Positions 42,787 through 50,947 of a DNA stretch of 64,000 bases are shown in pieces. The position numbers and the translations under genes are program-made. The stretch spans positions 7,489,001 through 7,553,000 of the forward strand of contig NZ_WSRO01000002.1 of the NCBI RefSeq assembly GCF_009769735.1, written 5' to 3'. Under the pieces are notes generated by a model. The model was not told the DNA's origin. It ran no database searches and worked only from the letters and a program-made list of their open reading frames with translations. Positions within the stretch are counted from its first letter, which is position 1. Each line of letters begins with the position of its first letter. This DNA is from Streptomyces sp. BA2 (GTDB lineage Bacteria > Actinomycetota > Actinomycetes > Streptomycetales > Streptomycetaceae).

Positions 42787-43959
42787 ATGACAGACAGGGC
42801 GATTCCCGATGTGCTGTCGCCGGGCCGGATCGGCCCGTTGAAGCTCCGCAACCGCACCATCAAGGCCGCGACGTTCGAAGGGCGCAGCGACGGCGCCCTC
42901 GTCACCGATGCGCTGATCGATTTCCATCGGGCGGTAGCGGCGGGCGGAGTGGGTATGACCACCGTCGCCTACTGCGCCGTCGCGCCCGAGGGGCGTACGC
43001 AGTACGACCAGATCTGGATGCGGCCTGCCGCCGTCCCCGGCCTGCGGCGACTCACCGACGCCGTGCACGCCGAGGGGGCCGCCGTATCGGCGCAGCTCGG
43101 CCATGCCGGGCCGGTCGCGAACCCCCGGTCGAACCGGATGGCCGCACTCGGTCCGAGCCGGCGGTTCAACCAGCTGGGCGGGCGACTGACGCGCGCCGCC
43201 ACCGAGGATGACGTCGAGCGCATCTCGCGTGCCCACGGGACCGCCGCCGAGCTGGCCGTCGAGTCCGGGTTCGATGCGGTCGAGGTGCACCTCGGGCACA
43301 ACTACTTCGCCAGCTCCTTCCTCAGCCCGCGGATCAACAAGCGCATGGACGCGTACGGCGGTTCGCTGCACAACCGGGCGAAGGTGGCCCGCGCGGCGGG
43401 GCGCGCGGTGCGGGACGCGGTGGGTGACCGGATCGCGATCCTGGCGAAGTTCAACATGGACGACGGGGTCGGCGGAGGATTCTGGCTGGACGAGGCACTG
43501 CAGGTCGCCCGCTGGATCGAGGCCGACGGCACCGTCGACGCCCTTGAGCTGACCGTCGGCAGCTCGCTGCTCAACCCCATGTATCTGTTCAAGGGCAGGG
43601 CGCCGATACGGGACTTCGCGGCCGCGCTGCCGCAGCCGCAGCGTCTGGGCGTACGGATGCTCGGTCACCGCTTCCTGCGCGAGTACCCCTACCGTGACGC
43701 GTACCTCCTTGAGGAGGCCCGCCAGTTCCGGGCCGCCCTCGACCTGCCACTGATCCTCCTCGGCGGCATCACCGGCCGGGAGTCCATGGATCTGGCCATG
43801 GCGGAGGGGTTCCAGTTCGTCGCGATGGCCCGCGCGCTGCTGCGCGAGCCGGACTTCGTCAACCGCGTACGGGAGGAAAGCGCAGCCCGATCGCTGTGCG
43901 TGCACTGCAACAAGTGCATGCCGACCAACTTCTCCGGTACACGCTGCGTCCTGGCGTGA
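42787..43959 (+). CDS. Old Yellow Enzyme-family NADH:flavin oxidoreductase
   Basis: A 390-residue FMN TIM-barrel. VSAQLGHAGP, AVEVHLGHNYFASSFLSPRI and NKRMDAYGGSLHNR are the substrate and flavin motifs. LILLGGITGRESMD and FVAMARALLREPDF bind the FMN phosphate. It ends with CVHCNKCMPTNFSGTRC, the start of the [4Fe-4S] motif of dienoyl-CoA-reductase-like members, but stops before any second nucleotide domain. An AGGAGGT site precedes the ATG. It probably reduces an activated C=C in the pathway begun by the sulfatase-like enzyme. Confidence 0.88.
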   Translation: MTDRAIPDVLSPGRIGPLKLRNRTIKAATFEGRSDGALVTDALIDFHRAVAAGGVGMTTVAYCAVAPEGRTQYDQIWMRPAAVPGLRRLTDAVHAEGAAVSAQLGHAGPVANPRSNRMAALGPSRRFNQLGGRLTRAATEDDVERISRAHGTAAELAVESGFDAVEVHLGHNYFASSFLSPRINKRMDAYGGSLHNRAKVARAAGRAVRDAVGDRIAILAKFNMDDGVGGGFWLDEALQVARWIEADGTVDALELTVGSSLLNPMYLFKGRAPIRDFAAALPQPQRLGVRMLGHRFLREYPYRDAYLLEEARQFRAALDLPLILLGGITGRESMDLAMAEGFQFVAMARALLREPDFVNRVREESAARSLCVHCNKCMPTNFSGTRCVLA

Positions 43960-44008
43960 CCGTCGGCGACCGGACTGCCGCTCCTAATGGACAGGGGCGC
44001 TGAATACG

Positions 44009-44578
44009 GTGCCCGTCGACCAGTCGAGGGCAGAGAACCTCCGCCCGGACCTGGCCTGTCCGGTCCGTGCACCGAAACCCTCAACACCCGGACCAGGCCG
44101 GCCCCGTGGGCCCAGAAATCGTCGCCCCACGACCCGCAATGACGTCGGGAAGACGACCAGACGCCCCGAGACAATCATCGAGCGGGACAGCCTCAGCTTC
44201 CCCGATACCGGTGACCTGCGGGCCGACCTGCTGACCCAGATGGAGGCGCTGCTACGTGGCCTGTTCGGCAGTCCGCGCTTCGGCCGCGCGCTCATCGGCC
44301 TGATCGCGGACAGCCACCACCACGTCGACCTGGCTCAGGGCATGCAGGAAGTGCTCTTCCAGCCGCGCATCGACGACGGCCGCGCCCGCCTGGCCAAGGC
44401 CCGTGAGGCCGGCCAGCTCCACGCCGACGCCGACCTCGGCCTGGCCGTGGAACTCCTCTACGGCCCGGTCTACTACCGACTCCTCCTCCACCAGGGCGGC
44501 TTGCACAGCCCGGCCGAACTGGAGACCCTCGTCGACCACGCGTTGCGGGCCCTTGCGCCCGACACCACGCTGGAGTGA
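44009..44578 (+). pseudogene. TetR-type regulator, DNA-binding half lost
   Basis: The C-terminal ~130 residues are a standard TetR ligand domain: LLTQMEALLRGLFGSPRFGR, RLAKAREAGQLHADADLGLA and YGPVYYRLLLHQGG. Upstream only NDVGKTT survives of the recognition-helix region and is joined directly to RRPETIIERDSLSFPDTGD. The YRRW segment and the first helices are missing, and the N-terminal 50 residues are Pro/Arg noise. No good start is present. An internal deletion is the simplest explanation. Confidence 0.6.
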
Positions 44579-44606
44579 CGGGCGAGAGCCGGGAGCGACA
44601 GCATGC

Positions 44607-44996
44607 TCAGGATTCGAGCGCGGCCAGCAGGGATGCAGGGGCGTTGAGGAAGACCTCCAGGCCGAGCAGCCGGCCGTCTGCGACCCGCCAGATGTGCAGT
44701 TCCCGGACGGTGGTTGCCGCGCCGGTGCCCCTGGGGGTGATCCGGGCGTCGCCCACGACGACGATGTGCTCGTCACCCTCGATGAACTGGGACGGTTCGT
44801 AGGTGGCGTCGGCACGTTCGGCGACCTTGCCGAACATCTCCCGGACGCCGTCGTGTCCCTGGTAGGTGCCGTGCCATGGGACTGCGTCCGACTGCCGGGA
44901 GACGAAATCAGGGGCGAGCGACTCGATGAACCCGTCGAGGTCGCCGTCGGTGAACGCCTGGTAAACGTCCCGGACCGCCTGCATGTTTCTGGACAT
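44607..44996 (-). CDS. NTF2-like / SnoaL-fold protein
   Basis: A 129-residue single-domain protein: MQAVRDVYQAFTDGDLDGFI (helix 1-2), MFGKVAERA, and a beta-sheet with FIEGDEHIVVVGDARITPRG and ELHIWRVADGRLLGLEVFL. This is the NTF2/SnoaL cone fold used by many small isomerases, hydrolases and binding proteins. ATG 44996 is used; a GTG three codons earlier lacks spacing. It is divergent from the MarR gene over a palindrome and is probably its target. Confidence 0.82.
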   Translation of the reverse strand: MSRNMQAVRDVYQAFTDGDLDGFIESLAPDFVSRQSDAVPWHGTYQGHDGVREMFGKVAERADATYEPSQFIEGDEHIVVVGDARITPRGTGAATTVRELHIWRVADGRLLGLEVFLNAPASLLAALES

Positions 44997-45016
44997 GGGC
45001 AACACCTTCCTCGATA

Positions 45017-45045
45017 TCTCTTCCTAGTAAGATACCTAGAAGAGA
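45017..45045. promoter_or_regulatory. MarR-type palindrome between the NTF2-like and MarR genes
   Basis: TCTCTTCCTAG (45017-45027) and CCTAGAAGAGA (45035-45045) form a nearly perfect dyad; they pair except for one extra C/G position. The spacer is A/T-rich. It lies within the 68-bp divergent gap, covers both promoters, and fits autorepression by the MarR protein. Confidence 0.6.
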
Positions 45046-45064
45046 CTAGCAAGGGAGGTTCGAG

Positions 45065-45565
45065 ATGGGCGACGCCGTCGACGCAGTGATGCACGCCTGG
45101 CGCCGGGAACGCCCCGACGTGGACATCTGGCCGATCGGAGTGGTGGGCCGGATCCAGCGCCTAGCCCGACTGCTTGAGGCGGAGATCCAGGACTTCTTCC
45201 GCCAGTACGGCCTGGACAACAGTGAGGCCGACGTCCTGACCACGCTCCGGAGGTCCGGCGAGCCCTACGAACTGACCCCAGGCCAGCTCGTCAGGGCGAC
45301 CATGGTCACTTCGGGAGCCGTCACCAAACGCATCGACCGCATGGTCACCAAGAACCTTGTCGAACGGGTCCCGGACGCCAACGACCGCCGCACGGTGCGG
45401 ATCCGGCTCACCGCACACGGCCGCCAGACCGTCGACGACCTGTTCGCCCTGCACATCGCCAACGAGGTACGCCTGCTCCAGGCCCTCGACCGCGACCAAG
45501 CGGATGGACTGGCCGACGCGCTGCGCACCCTGCTCCAGTCACTCGGCGACACCACCCTCACCTGA
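45065..45565 (+). CDS. MarR-family regulator
   Basis: A 166-residue winged-helix regulator. LDNSEADVLTTLRRSGEPYE precedes the recognition region TPGQLVRATMVTSGAVTKRI, followed by the wing PDANDRRTVRIRLT. A GGGAGG site lies before the ATG. Divergent orientation and the shared palindrome indicate control of the NTF2-like gene. Confidence 0.9.
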   Translation: MGDAVDAVMHAWRRERPDVDIWPIGVVGRIQRLARLLEAEIQDFFRQYGLDNSEADVLTTLRRSGEPYELTPGQLVRATMVTSGAVTKRIDRMVTKNLVERVPDANDRRTVRIRLTAHGRQTVDDLFALHIANEVRLLQALDRDQADGLADALRTLLQSLGDTTLT

Positions 45566-45684
45566 GGTGAGCATCCCGGCGGCGAGACCGGACACAAGTC
45601 AGGCTGACGGCCCACATCAAGGGCTGGCCGACGGAAAGCAAGACACAGACGCCCGACGCAGGAACGAACAAGGGAGCGCAACCA

Positions 45685-46209
45685 GTGGCCAGCGACACCC
45701 GCATAGACCCGCCGATTTTCGGGAGGGAACGCGACATGCTGCGGGCCTACCTCGACTACCACCGCGCGACGCTCGCCATGAAATGCGAAGGACTTACCGA
45801 CGAGGAGCTGCGCCGGCAGTCGATGCCTCCCTCCACACTCTCGCTGCTCGGCCTGGTACGGCACATGGCAGAGGTGGAGCGGGCTTGGTTCCGTCGAGCG
45901 TTCGAGAACCATGACGCGCCCATGGTCTGGTCCGACAGGATCGACTTCCAGGCGGCGTACGACGCGAGCGCATCGACCGGACAGGAGGCGTTCGCAGCCT
46001 GGGAAGCCGAGGTGAAGAACTCGCGCCGTATCGAGCGGGAAGCCGAGTCCCTCGACCAGGCCGGGTATCAGCCGAGATGGGACGAGAACGTGTCACTGCG
46101 GATGGTGATGGTGCACGTACTCCTGAGTACGGCCGCCACAACGGGCACGCGGACTTTCTCCGCGAGGGCATTGACGGGACCGTGGGCGCCTAAACACTGC
46201 ATGTCGTGA
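45685..46209 (+). CDS. DinB-like (DUF664) protein, frameshifted near the end
   Basis: The frame encodes a four-helix DinB/DUF664 protein: LRAYLDYHRATLAMKCEGLT, STLSLLGLVRHMAEVERAWF with the metal His, and SLRMVMVHVL. At about 46122 the expected ending (EYGRHNGHADFLREGIDGTV, with the third metal His) continues in a different frame to a TAA at 46191-46193. The original frame runs on as nonsense to 46209. One base inserted in CTCCTGAG would restore a 170-residue protein of normal length. The GTG start follows AAGGGAG. These proteins are thiol- or metal-dependent transferases of mostly unknown substrate. Confidence 0.75.
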   Translation: MASDTRIDPPIFGRERDMLRAYLDYHRATLAMKCEGLTDEELRRQSMPPSTLSLLGLVRHMAEVERAWFRRAFENHDAPMVWSDRIDFQAAYDASASTGQEAFAAWEAEVKNSRRIEREAESLDQAGYQPRWDENVSLRMVMVHVLLSTAATTGTRTFSARALTGPWAPKHCMS

Positions 46210-46349
46210 GGTTGTGACTCCGGGGCCAGGGACCCGCGGCGCCCCGAGCCATGCCGCGACAGCTGCGCGGGCATGACGGGCTGGGGCAGGATCGCCACTG
46301 ATGTCGGCCGTCATGATGGCCCCTTCGAGGAGGAAGACCGGTTCAGCCA

Positions 46350-46610
46350 CCGTTAGGGCCTGTTGCGAAAGTGGATCTTGGTCGTGGATGATCACATCTC
46401 GTGGGGCGTGGTGATCTGACGAACGACCAGTGGGTCCGGCTGGAGCCGTTGTTGCCGAAGGGCATCAAGTCGGGCCGTCCACCGATGTGGACACGGTGGC
46501 AGCTGGTAGACGGCATACGGTGGCGGACAGGGTTGGGGCGTGCTTCCAGGTGTTGCCGGGTTCGGTGCGGCGACTTGCGGGCCGTCAGAGGGCTTCTGCA
46601 GGGCTGTTGA
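46350..46610 (+). mobile_element. N-terminal remnant of another IS5-type element
   Basis: The frame from 46401 reads GDLTNDQWVRLEPLLPKG, then GRPPMWTRWQLVDGIRWRTG, the start of IS5-type transposases. After that it degenerates. The preceding GGGCCTGTTGCGAAAG (about 46356) resembles the terminal repeat of such elements. No catalytic region or right end is present. Confidence 0.6.
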
Positions 46611-46838
46611 AGCCAGTGTCCCGCCGAGGTGCCTGGCAGGAAGGCATCCCGCTCCCGTCGTCCGTAGCTTCGACTGCATGGGCCGTGTAGCGTCCAAGTC
46701 AGCAGTCATGGTTCCGAAGTACCGCCCATGGACGTGAGTTCATGGGCAGCTTGCTGTTCAGCGTCTCTGAGGACCAGGACGACCACCTCGGGCCCCTGCA
46801 AAGTGCGGGAGCCGACTTCGAGTCCCCTTGGAGGACAC

Positions 46839-47042
46839 ATGGCCACCGGAACCGTCAAGTGGTTCAATGCGGAAAAGGGCTTCGGCTTCATCGAACAGGA
46901 CGGTGGAGGCCCGGACGTCTTCGCCCACTACTCGAACATCAACGCCTCCGGCTTCCGTGAGCTCCAGGAAGGCCAGAAGGTGAACTTCGACATCACCCAG
47001 GGCCAGAAGGGCCCGCAGGCGGAGAACATCACCCCCGCCTGA
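46839..47042 (+). CDS. cold-shock domain protein (CspA type)
   Basis: A 67-residue OB-fold protein with both RNA-binding motifs, KGFGFI and DVFAHY, in the usual places (residues 13-18 and 27-32), opening [20 protein letters not shown]. It acts as an RNA chaperone or transcription antiterminator in the cytosol. GGAGG lies before the ATG. A strong terminator follows 13 bp after the stop, so it is a monocistronic gene. The DNA before it is IS debris, so its promoter should lie within about 46610-46838. Confidence 0.95.
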   Translation: MATGTVKWFNAEKGFGFIEQDGGGPDVFAHYSNINASGFRELQEGQKVNFDITQGQKGPQAENITPA

Positions 47043-47055
47043 GCTGTCCAACTCC

Positions 47056-47091
47056 GTGACGCCCGCCTCGGTTCACCGAGGCGGGCGTCAC
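47056..47091 (+). terminator. terminator of the cold-shock gene
   Basis: A perfect 16-bp stem (GTGACGCCCGCCTCGG at 47056-47071 and its complement at 47076-47091) closes on the tetraloop TTCA. It begins 13 bp after the stop codon. No U-tract follows, as is common in Streptomyces. Confidence 0.85.
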
Positions 47092-47630
47092 GCGTCAGCA
47101 CGGGGCTTGTCCTCGGTGGAGGGCGAGCCGTCACGTGAACGGCCTTTCGTAGGTTTGCCACCGGCGGGCACGTAGACCACTTGCGCGCGATCGTTGCCGT
47201 CAACGAACGCCAGCTTTCGCGTAGGTTTTGACAGCGGTCGAGTGCGTAAACAGGCAGGAGCCTGCCGATTGTTGTGGCGTTTTCACGGGCGACGGTGACG
47301 CCCAGTCCGGTGAGCACGCGCCCGGTTGCCGCGTCCATCCGGCGGCGAACTGCCACGCCCACGCAGCCAGTCGCCGATGCGTCCTGCTAGGACACCGAAC
47401 ATCCCTTCGGCCGGGAACTCCCGGACCATCAGGACGCCGCCGAGGATGGCGGACTACAGCCGACGACGACGGCATTGACGGCCTGGCCGCTCTTACGGTT
47501 ACGGATCATCTGGACACTGGGTAGATCAGGTACCCGGCCCCGCCTCCGAAGCACCGCGGAACTACGACAAGGGGCAGCCCCCGGCTCGGGGCGCGGTCCC
47601 CTGAGGGTGCGGGGAGAGTTAGCTTCCCCG
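47092..47630. other. debris with a third IS110-type left-end fragment
   Basis: At about 47259-47320 the sequence GCCTGCCGATTGTTGTGGCG, followed by TCACGGGCGAC and GCCCAGTCCGGTGA, follows the left-end sequence of the relics at 6.28 and 52.41 kb. A minus-strand frame at about 47100-47230 has coding-like character (KLAFVDGNDRAQVVYVPAGG, then a basic Ser-rich tail). It has no start and may be the end of a lost gene. The rest shows nothing. Confidence 0.35.
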
Positions 47631-47755
47631 CTATTTCAGGTGGTACTTGCAGCCCTTCGCGGACTCGCCCCCTGCGTACTCGGCGACGGTTTTGCCGTCG
47701 ACCTTGATGCTGCACGGGGGGGGGGAAAGCCGCAGCAGAACGAAGGCAGCGGTGG
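47631..47755 (-). pseudogene. C-terminal end of a small cysteine-containing exported protein
   Basis: On the minus strand the frame ending at TAG 47631-47633 reads CSIKVDGKTVAEYAGGESAK and then GCKYHLK, two cysteines in a compact domain. It is preceded by a hydrophobic ATAAFVLLRL stretch like a signal peptide. A run of ten C (ten G on the plus strand, 47706-47715) lies between these parts. No start codon is found upstream before a stop. The homopolymer may have changed length. Confidence 0.4.
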
Positions 47756-47770
47756 CTCTCGCTCAGGAGC

Positions 47771-48196
47771 TCAGGCTGCGGCTCCGTGGGGAGCCTCATC
47801 CTCTTCCGGGGAGCCGCCACGGGAAGTCCCTGATACGTGGGTTTGGCCAGTTGGAAGGTCTTCACCAGTCGCGTCCTTGTACGCCGCCCTGCGCTCCTCG
47901 CTGGCGTGTTGACCGTCCGGGAGTGTCCTTAGGTGATCGATTACGACATGAAGGACAGAGGGCTCGCGTGGCTGGCGCGCGTCTACAGAGCCAGAGGTCG
48001 ACTCGTAGTCTTCGTTGTCCTCGGCGGCCTGCCTCTCGGAAAGACGGGCGGCCACGCCGACGACCGCCAGGCCCACAGCGGCCCCGACGACGCCGATCTT
48101 CGTCTTGTGCTTCTTGACCCAGGTCTTCGCAGTCTCGGCGAAGGAGGCGGGCTCGCCGTCCTCGGGGGTGGGCTCGCTGGGCGTGGACTCAGTCAC
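47771..48196 (-). CDS. small protein with one transmembrane helix
   Basis: About 141 residues. An acidic N-terminus (TESTPSEPTPEDGE) leads to WVKKHKTKIGVVGAAVGLAV and VGVAARLSERQAAEDN, a single membrane helix after a basic anchor. An acidic C-terminal tail contains LRTLPDGQHASEERRAAYKD. GTG 48196 is used; the frame is open to a GTG at 48226. No family was recognised. Codon use is normal, so it is probably real, although it lies in debris. Confidence 0.5.
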   Translation of the reverse strand: MTESTPSEPTPEDGEPASFAETAKTWVKKHKTKIGVVGAAVGLAVVGVAARLSERQAAEDNEDYESTSGSVDARQPREPSVLHVVIDHLRTLPDGQHASEERRAAYKDATGEDLPTGQTHVSGTSRGGSPEEDEAPHGAAA

Positions 48197-48226
48197 CCGC
48201 ACAGATCTACCGGACCCATCCCTCAC

Positions 48227-49367
48227 CTGTCAGGTAATCACACGACATCGCCCGTTCAAGTTCCGTAGTGGGTGTCTGAGAAGCCCCGTTCAGGGCAGGG
48301 TTCTCGCCGCTGTGCGGTGCAGTAGCAGCATGACCGTCGCCATCGGCGGGACGGACACGGCAGGCAACGTTCAAGTGCTGTGCCGTGGACGCCACCAGCT
48401 CAAGACGAGCACGGAGTTCGTGGCCGCTCGTTCTGTGTAAAACCACTGTCTTGCCTGGGCCTTGACCGGTTCGACTGGGGCGAGGGCGAGGGCGAGGGCG
48501 GGGTGCGGGTGCGTCTTCGACGGGAAGACGCACGGCGAACGAATCAAATTCAGCCTCGCTTCGGATGAGGCGAGGCAAGCCTTTGACCTGGTGCGATATC
48601 GTTGTCGCCCTCCTTGGAGGGCCAGGCGGAAAGGTGTCTGCCGTCACGGTCCGTGCGCAGTTCGTAAAATATGGGGCCCGTGGCCGATATTTTTGCCATG
48701 AGGATTTGAACTGATCACATGCCCCTGCTTCGCTTTACGCATGACGCAGATTCCGGCAGTATCAGCCGCTTTGTCGTTCGTCGCGTTGGTTAGTGCGCTT
48801 GCCCTCTTGGCAACAACACACCACGATCCGGAGCTCAGGGGGCGCGCGCTTCGCGTTCTGGAAGTGCTGTTTTCGTTTGGCCGCGAACGCTAGGGCGTGA
48901 ACCGCTCTGTATGCATGCGGAAGGGGCGCGGAGTAGGCACGCACACTGCCCCGAGTGGCCCCGACTTACCATCGGGGCCACTATCGATCTTGCAGAAAGT
49001 GGAAGCAGCCCACAACCCCCACCCCTTGCGCCGGCAGCCCGCACCTGAAGGACGTGACCCTGGAACTGCTGCAGGACCTGGTCGCCGACCATCCCGCATC
49101 CAGTGCACGACGCCGCGGGTTCTTCAAGATGTCCCGGGTCCTGGCGGCCAACGGCTGCATTTCCGCGCCGCTGGTCAACGGGCACCAGCAGCGCGGAACG
49201 CGTCGGAGACCGTGGCCTCGGTCCCGCCAGAGCGGTTGGAGATGGTCCTGCGCTGGCGGAAGTTCAGCACCAACGAGCCCGGCACCGTCCGCACCAAGTG
49301 CCCCTTGCTGCTGGGCGCTGGGCAGCTGAGCGGCACCCAGAGGCGACGAGCCCGCAAGCCTGGACGC
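48227..49367. other. gene-poor stretch with simple repeats
   Basis: GAGGGC-type hexamers repeat at about 48480-48502. A perfect 10-bp hairpin (GTGCGTCTTC / GAAGACGCAC, loop GACGG) lies at 48511-48535. Two plus-strand scraps at about 49050-49180 and 49200-49320 (LKDVTLELLQDLVADHPASS and PPERLEMVLRWRKFSTNEPG) have coding-like bias. They sit in different frames and could not be named. Nothing else is supported. Confidence 0.3.
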
Positions 49368-49660
49368 GCGGGGTGTTGTGGCTCCCGGCCAGCCCGCCCA
49401 TCGGCACCGGACTCGGTGGCTACGAATCGCTCACCGTACGAATGCACCGCGGCACCACTCTGCTGCTGTACACCGACGGCCTGGTAGAACGACGCGGCAC
49501 AGACATCGACATCTCGGTGCAGGCGCGTGAGATGGTGAGCCTGCCAGCGGACTGCCCTCTCGACGACATGCTCGACACGTTCCTGGCCCTGCTGGCGAAC
49601 GGTGCGTACGAGGACGCCGTCGCGATCCTCGCCGCTCGCCAGCACGACGGAAATGAATGA
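49368..49660 (+). pseudogene. C-terminal fragment of a SpoIIE/PP2C-type phosphatase
   Basis: The frame reads PPIGTGLGGYESLTVRMHRG, TTLLLYTDGLVERRGTDID and ends FLALLANGAYEDAVAILAAR. The segment LLLYTDGLVE, with its metal Asp, is diagnostic of SpoIIE-type phosphatases, which in Streptomyces regulate anti-sigma-factor networks. The sensor domains and the first half of the catalytic domain are absent; the frame upstream has no family resemblance. Confidence 0.65.
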
Positions 49661-49719
49661 CCCTCCTCGCTCAGCCTTCGATGAGAAACGCTCATCCTTC
49701 GCTGCGACAGAGCAGGAGC

Positions 49720-49862
49720 TGTCCCGTCTCAAGTGATCTGGTCCGAAGCCGCGGCTGTGACCTGGGGCGACCAGAACGGTTGAGACACCTGGGTAGCCGC
49801 AAATCTCAGTTGATCTGGACCCTGGCGCATGAATACTGGCTGTCGTCTCAGTTGATCTGGTC
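49720..49862 (+). repeat. left iterated terminal repeats of the cassette (3 copies)
   Basis: Copies are GTCTCAAGTGATCTGGTCC (from 49726), TCTCAGTTGATCTGGACC (from 49804) and GTCTCAGTTGATCTGGTC (from 49845). A diverged copy in opposite orientation, CCAGAACGGTTGAGACA, lies at 49771-49787. The spacing of about 40-80 bp resembles transposase-binding arrays. Confidence 0.75.
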
Positions 49863-49912
49863 TGCTTCCGGCGTTTCGAACTGGACTAGTGGAAGGGCCT
49901 GCGAGGATGACC

Positions 49913-50803
49913 ATGCACGATGACCAAGTGGACGTGACCACCGAAACCGTTGCGACTCTGATCGAGGAACAGTTCCCTCAGTGGAGCGGCAAGGCGATCC
50001 AACTCCTGCCGTCGACCGGGACGGTCAACGCTATCTTCCGCATCGGGAACGACCTCTCGGCGCGTTTCCCACTGCGTTTGGCCGATGCTGCCGAGGCTCT
50101 GGCGGTGCTGGAACAGGAAGCCCAGGCGAGCGCGGAGCTGGCGCAGGTGTCTCGATTCCCCGCCCCGGAACCCGTCGCCTTGGGAAAGCCTGGAGCGGGT
50201 TACCCCATGCCATGGTCGGTCCAGACATGGCTACCGGGGACGGTCGCCTTTGATGCCGACCCGAGCGGGTCGGATGCTTTTGCCGAGGACCTTGCGGCCT
50301 TCATCGCAGCCCTGCGGGAGGCCGAGACGCGGGGGCGGCTCTTCAGCGGCGAGGGTCGTGGCGGCGTTCTCGCTCACCACGACGATTGGATGGCGAAGTG
50401 CTTCGAGGAGAGCAAGGGGCTGCTCGACGTGCCCCGGTTGCGCCAAGTGTGGGGCCTCTTTCGGGAGTTGCCACGCACGGGTGTCGACGTGATGAGCCAT
50501 GGTGACTTGATTCCCGGCAATGTACTGGTTACTGGGGGCCGGCTCAGCGGCGTACTCGACGCCGGCGGCTTCGGCCCGGCCGACCCTGCGCTGGATCTGG
50601 TCAGTGCCTGGCACCTGTTGCAGCCAGGCCCGCGGGAAGTGCTTCGGCGGATACTGGTCTGTGACGAACTGGAGTGGGAGCGCGGCAAGGCATGGGCGTT
50701 CCAACAGGCGATGGGCGTTGTCTGGTACTACGTCGAAAGTAATCCGACGATGAGCAGAATGGGGCGCCGGACACTCGACCGCATTCTGGAGTCGATGGAG
50801 TGA
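49913..50803 (+). CDS. aminoglycoside-phosphotransferase-family kinase, cassette passenger
   Basis: A 296-residue APH-fold kinase. The N-lobe strand TGTVNAIFRIGNDLSARFPL holds the nucleotide-contacting region. MSHGDLIPGNVLV near residue 193 is the catalytic loop (HGDxxxxN). GVLDAGGFGPADPALDL stands for the metal-binding DFG-like loop, with Asp retained but the usual Trp replaced by Ala-Gly. ATG 49913 has GAGG six bases upstream; ATG 49907 and GTG 49889 are alternatives. The nearest left repeat ends about 50 bp upstream, so promoter and passenger travel together. Antibiotic, hydroxyurea or small-metabolite substrates are possible; none is shown by the sequence. Confidence 0.85.
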   Translation: MHDDQVDVTTETVATLIEEQFPQWSGKAIQLLPSTGTVNAIFRIGNDLSARFPLRLADAAEALAVLEQEAQASAELAQVSRFPAPEPVALGKPGAGYPMPWSVQTWLPGTVAFDADPSGSDAFAEDLAAFIAALREAETRGRLFSGEGRGGVLAHHDDWMAKCFEESKGLLDVPRLRQVWGLFRELPRTGVDVMSHGDLIPGNVLVTGGRLSGVLDAGGFGPADPALDLVSAWHLLQPGPREVLRRILVCDELEWERGKAWAFQQAMGVVWYYVESNPTMSRMGRRTLDRILESME

Positions 50804-50870
50804 TGTCGCCCCGGTTATAGGCCGTGATAAAGAAGATCGCTTGCCGCCCCCACCGACAACCGCACGAACG

Positions 50871-50947
50871 GGAACAGATCATCTGAGACGACGAGTGAAT
50901 CGGGCCAGATCATTTGAGACAGGGATCAGATCGACTGAGACGGAACA
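50871..50947 (-). repeat. right iterated terminal repeats of the cassette (3 copies, inverted)
   Basis: Read on the plus strand the copies are CAGATCATCTGAGACG (from 50874), CCAGATCATTTGAGACAG (from 50905) and CAGATCGACTGAGACGG (from 50927). They are the reverse complements of the left-end motif and stand about 25-30 bp apart, closer than on the left. Confidence 0.75.

Larger units (their letters stand above)
49720..50947 (+). mobile_element. 1228-bp non-autonomous IS21-like cassette carrying a kinase gene
   Basis: The element begins TGTCCCGTCTCA and ends TGAGACGGAACA, which are imperfect inverted repeats with TG...CA tips. GGAGC occurs directly outside both tips (49715-49719 and 50948-50952), a perfect 5-bp target duplication. 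Three copies of the motif GTCTCARNTGATCTGG stand near the left end and three inverted copies near the right. Multiple internal repeats of the terminal sequence, CA tips and 4-8 bp duplications are properties of the IS21 family. There is no istA/istB; the only gene is the phosphotransferase-like kinase. It must have been moved by a transposase acting in trans. Confidence 0.8.

Noticed and set aside
45685..46209. Extended C-terminus of the DinB-like protein read as a novel tail
   Set aside because: The expected family ending is present in another frame and stops at 46193, so the tail is a frameshift artefact.
46928..47362. Minus-strand frame across the cold-shock gene and downstream region as a protein gene
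   Set aside because: It is antisense to the cold-shock gene and its terminator, and has no start signal or recognisable motif.
48476..48535. GAGGGC repeats and hairpin taken as a possible small RNA gene
   Set aside because: No promoter or conserved structure beyond a 10-bp stem could be argued; simple G/C-rich repeat is sufficient.
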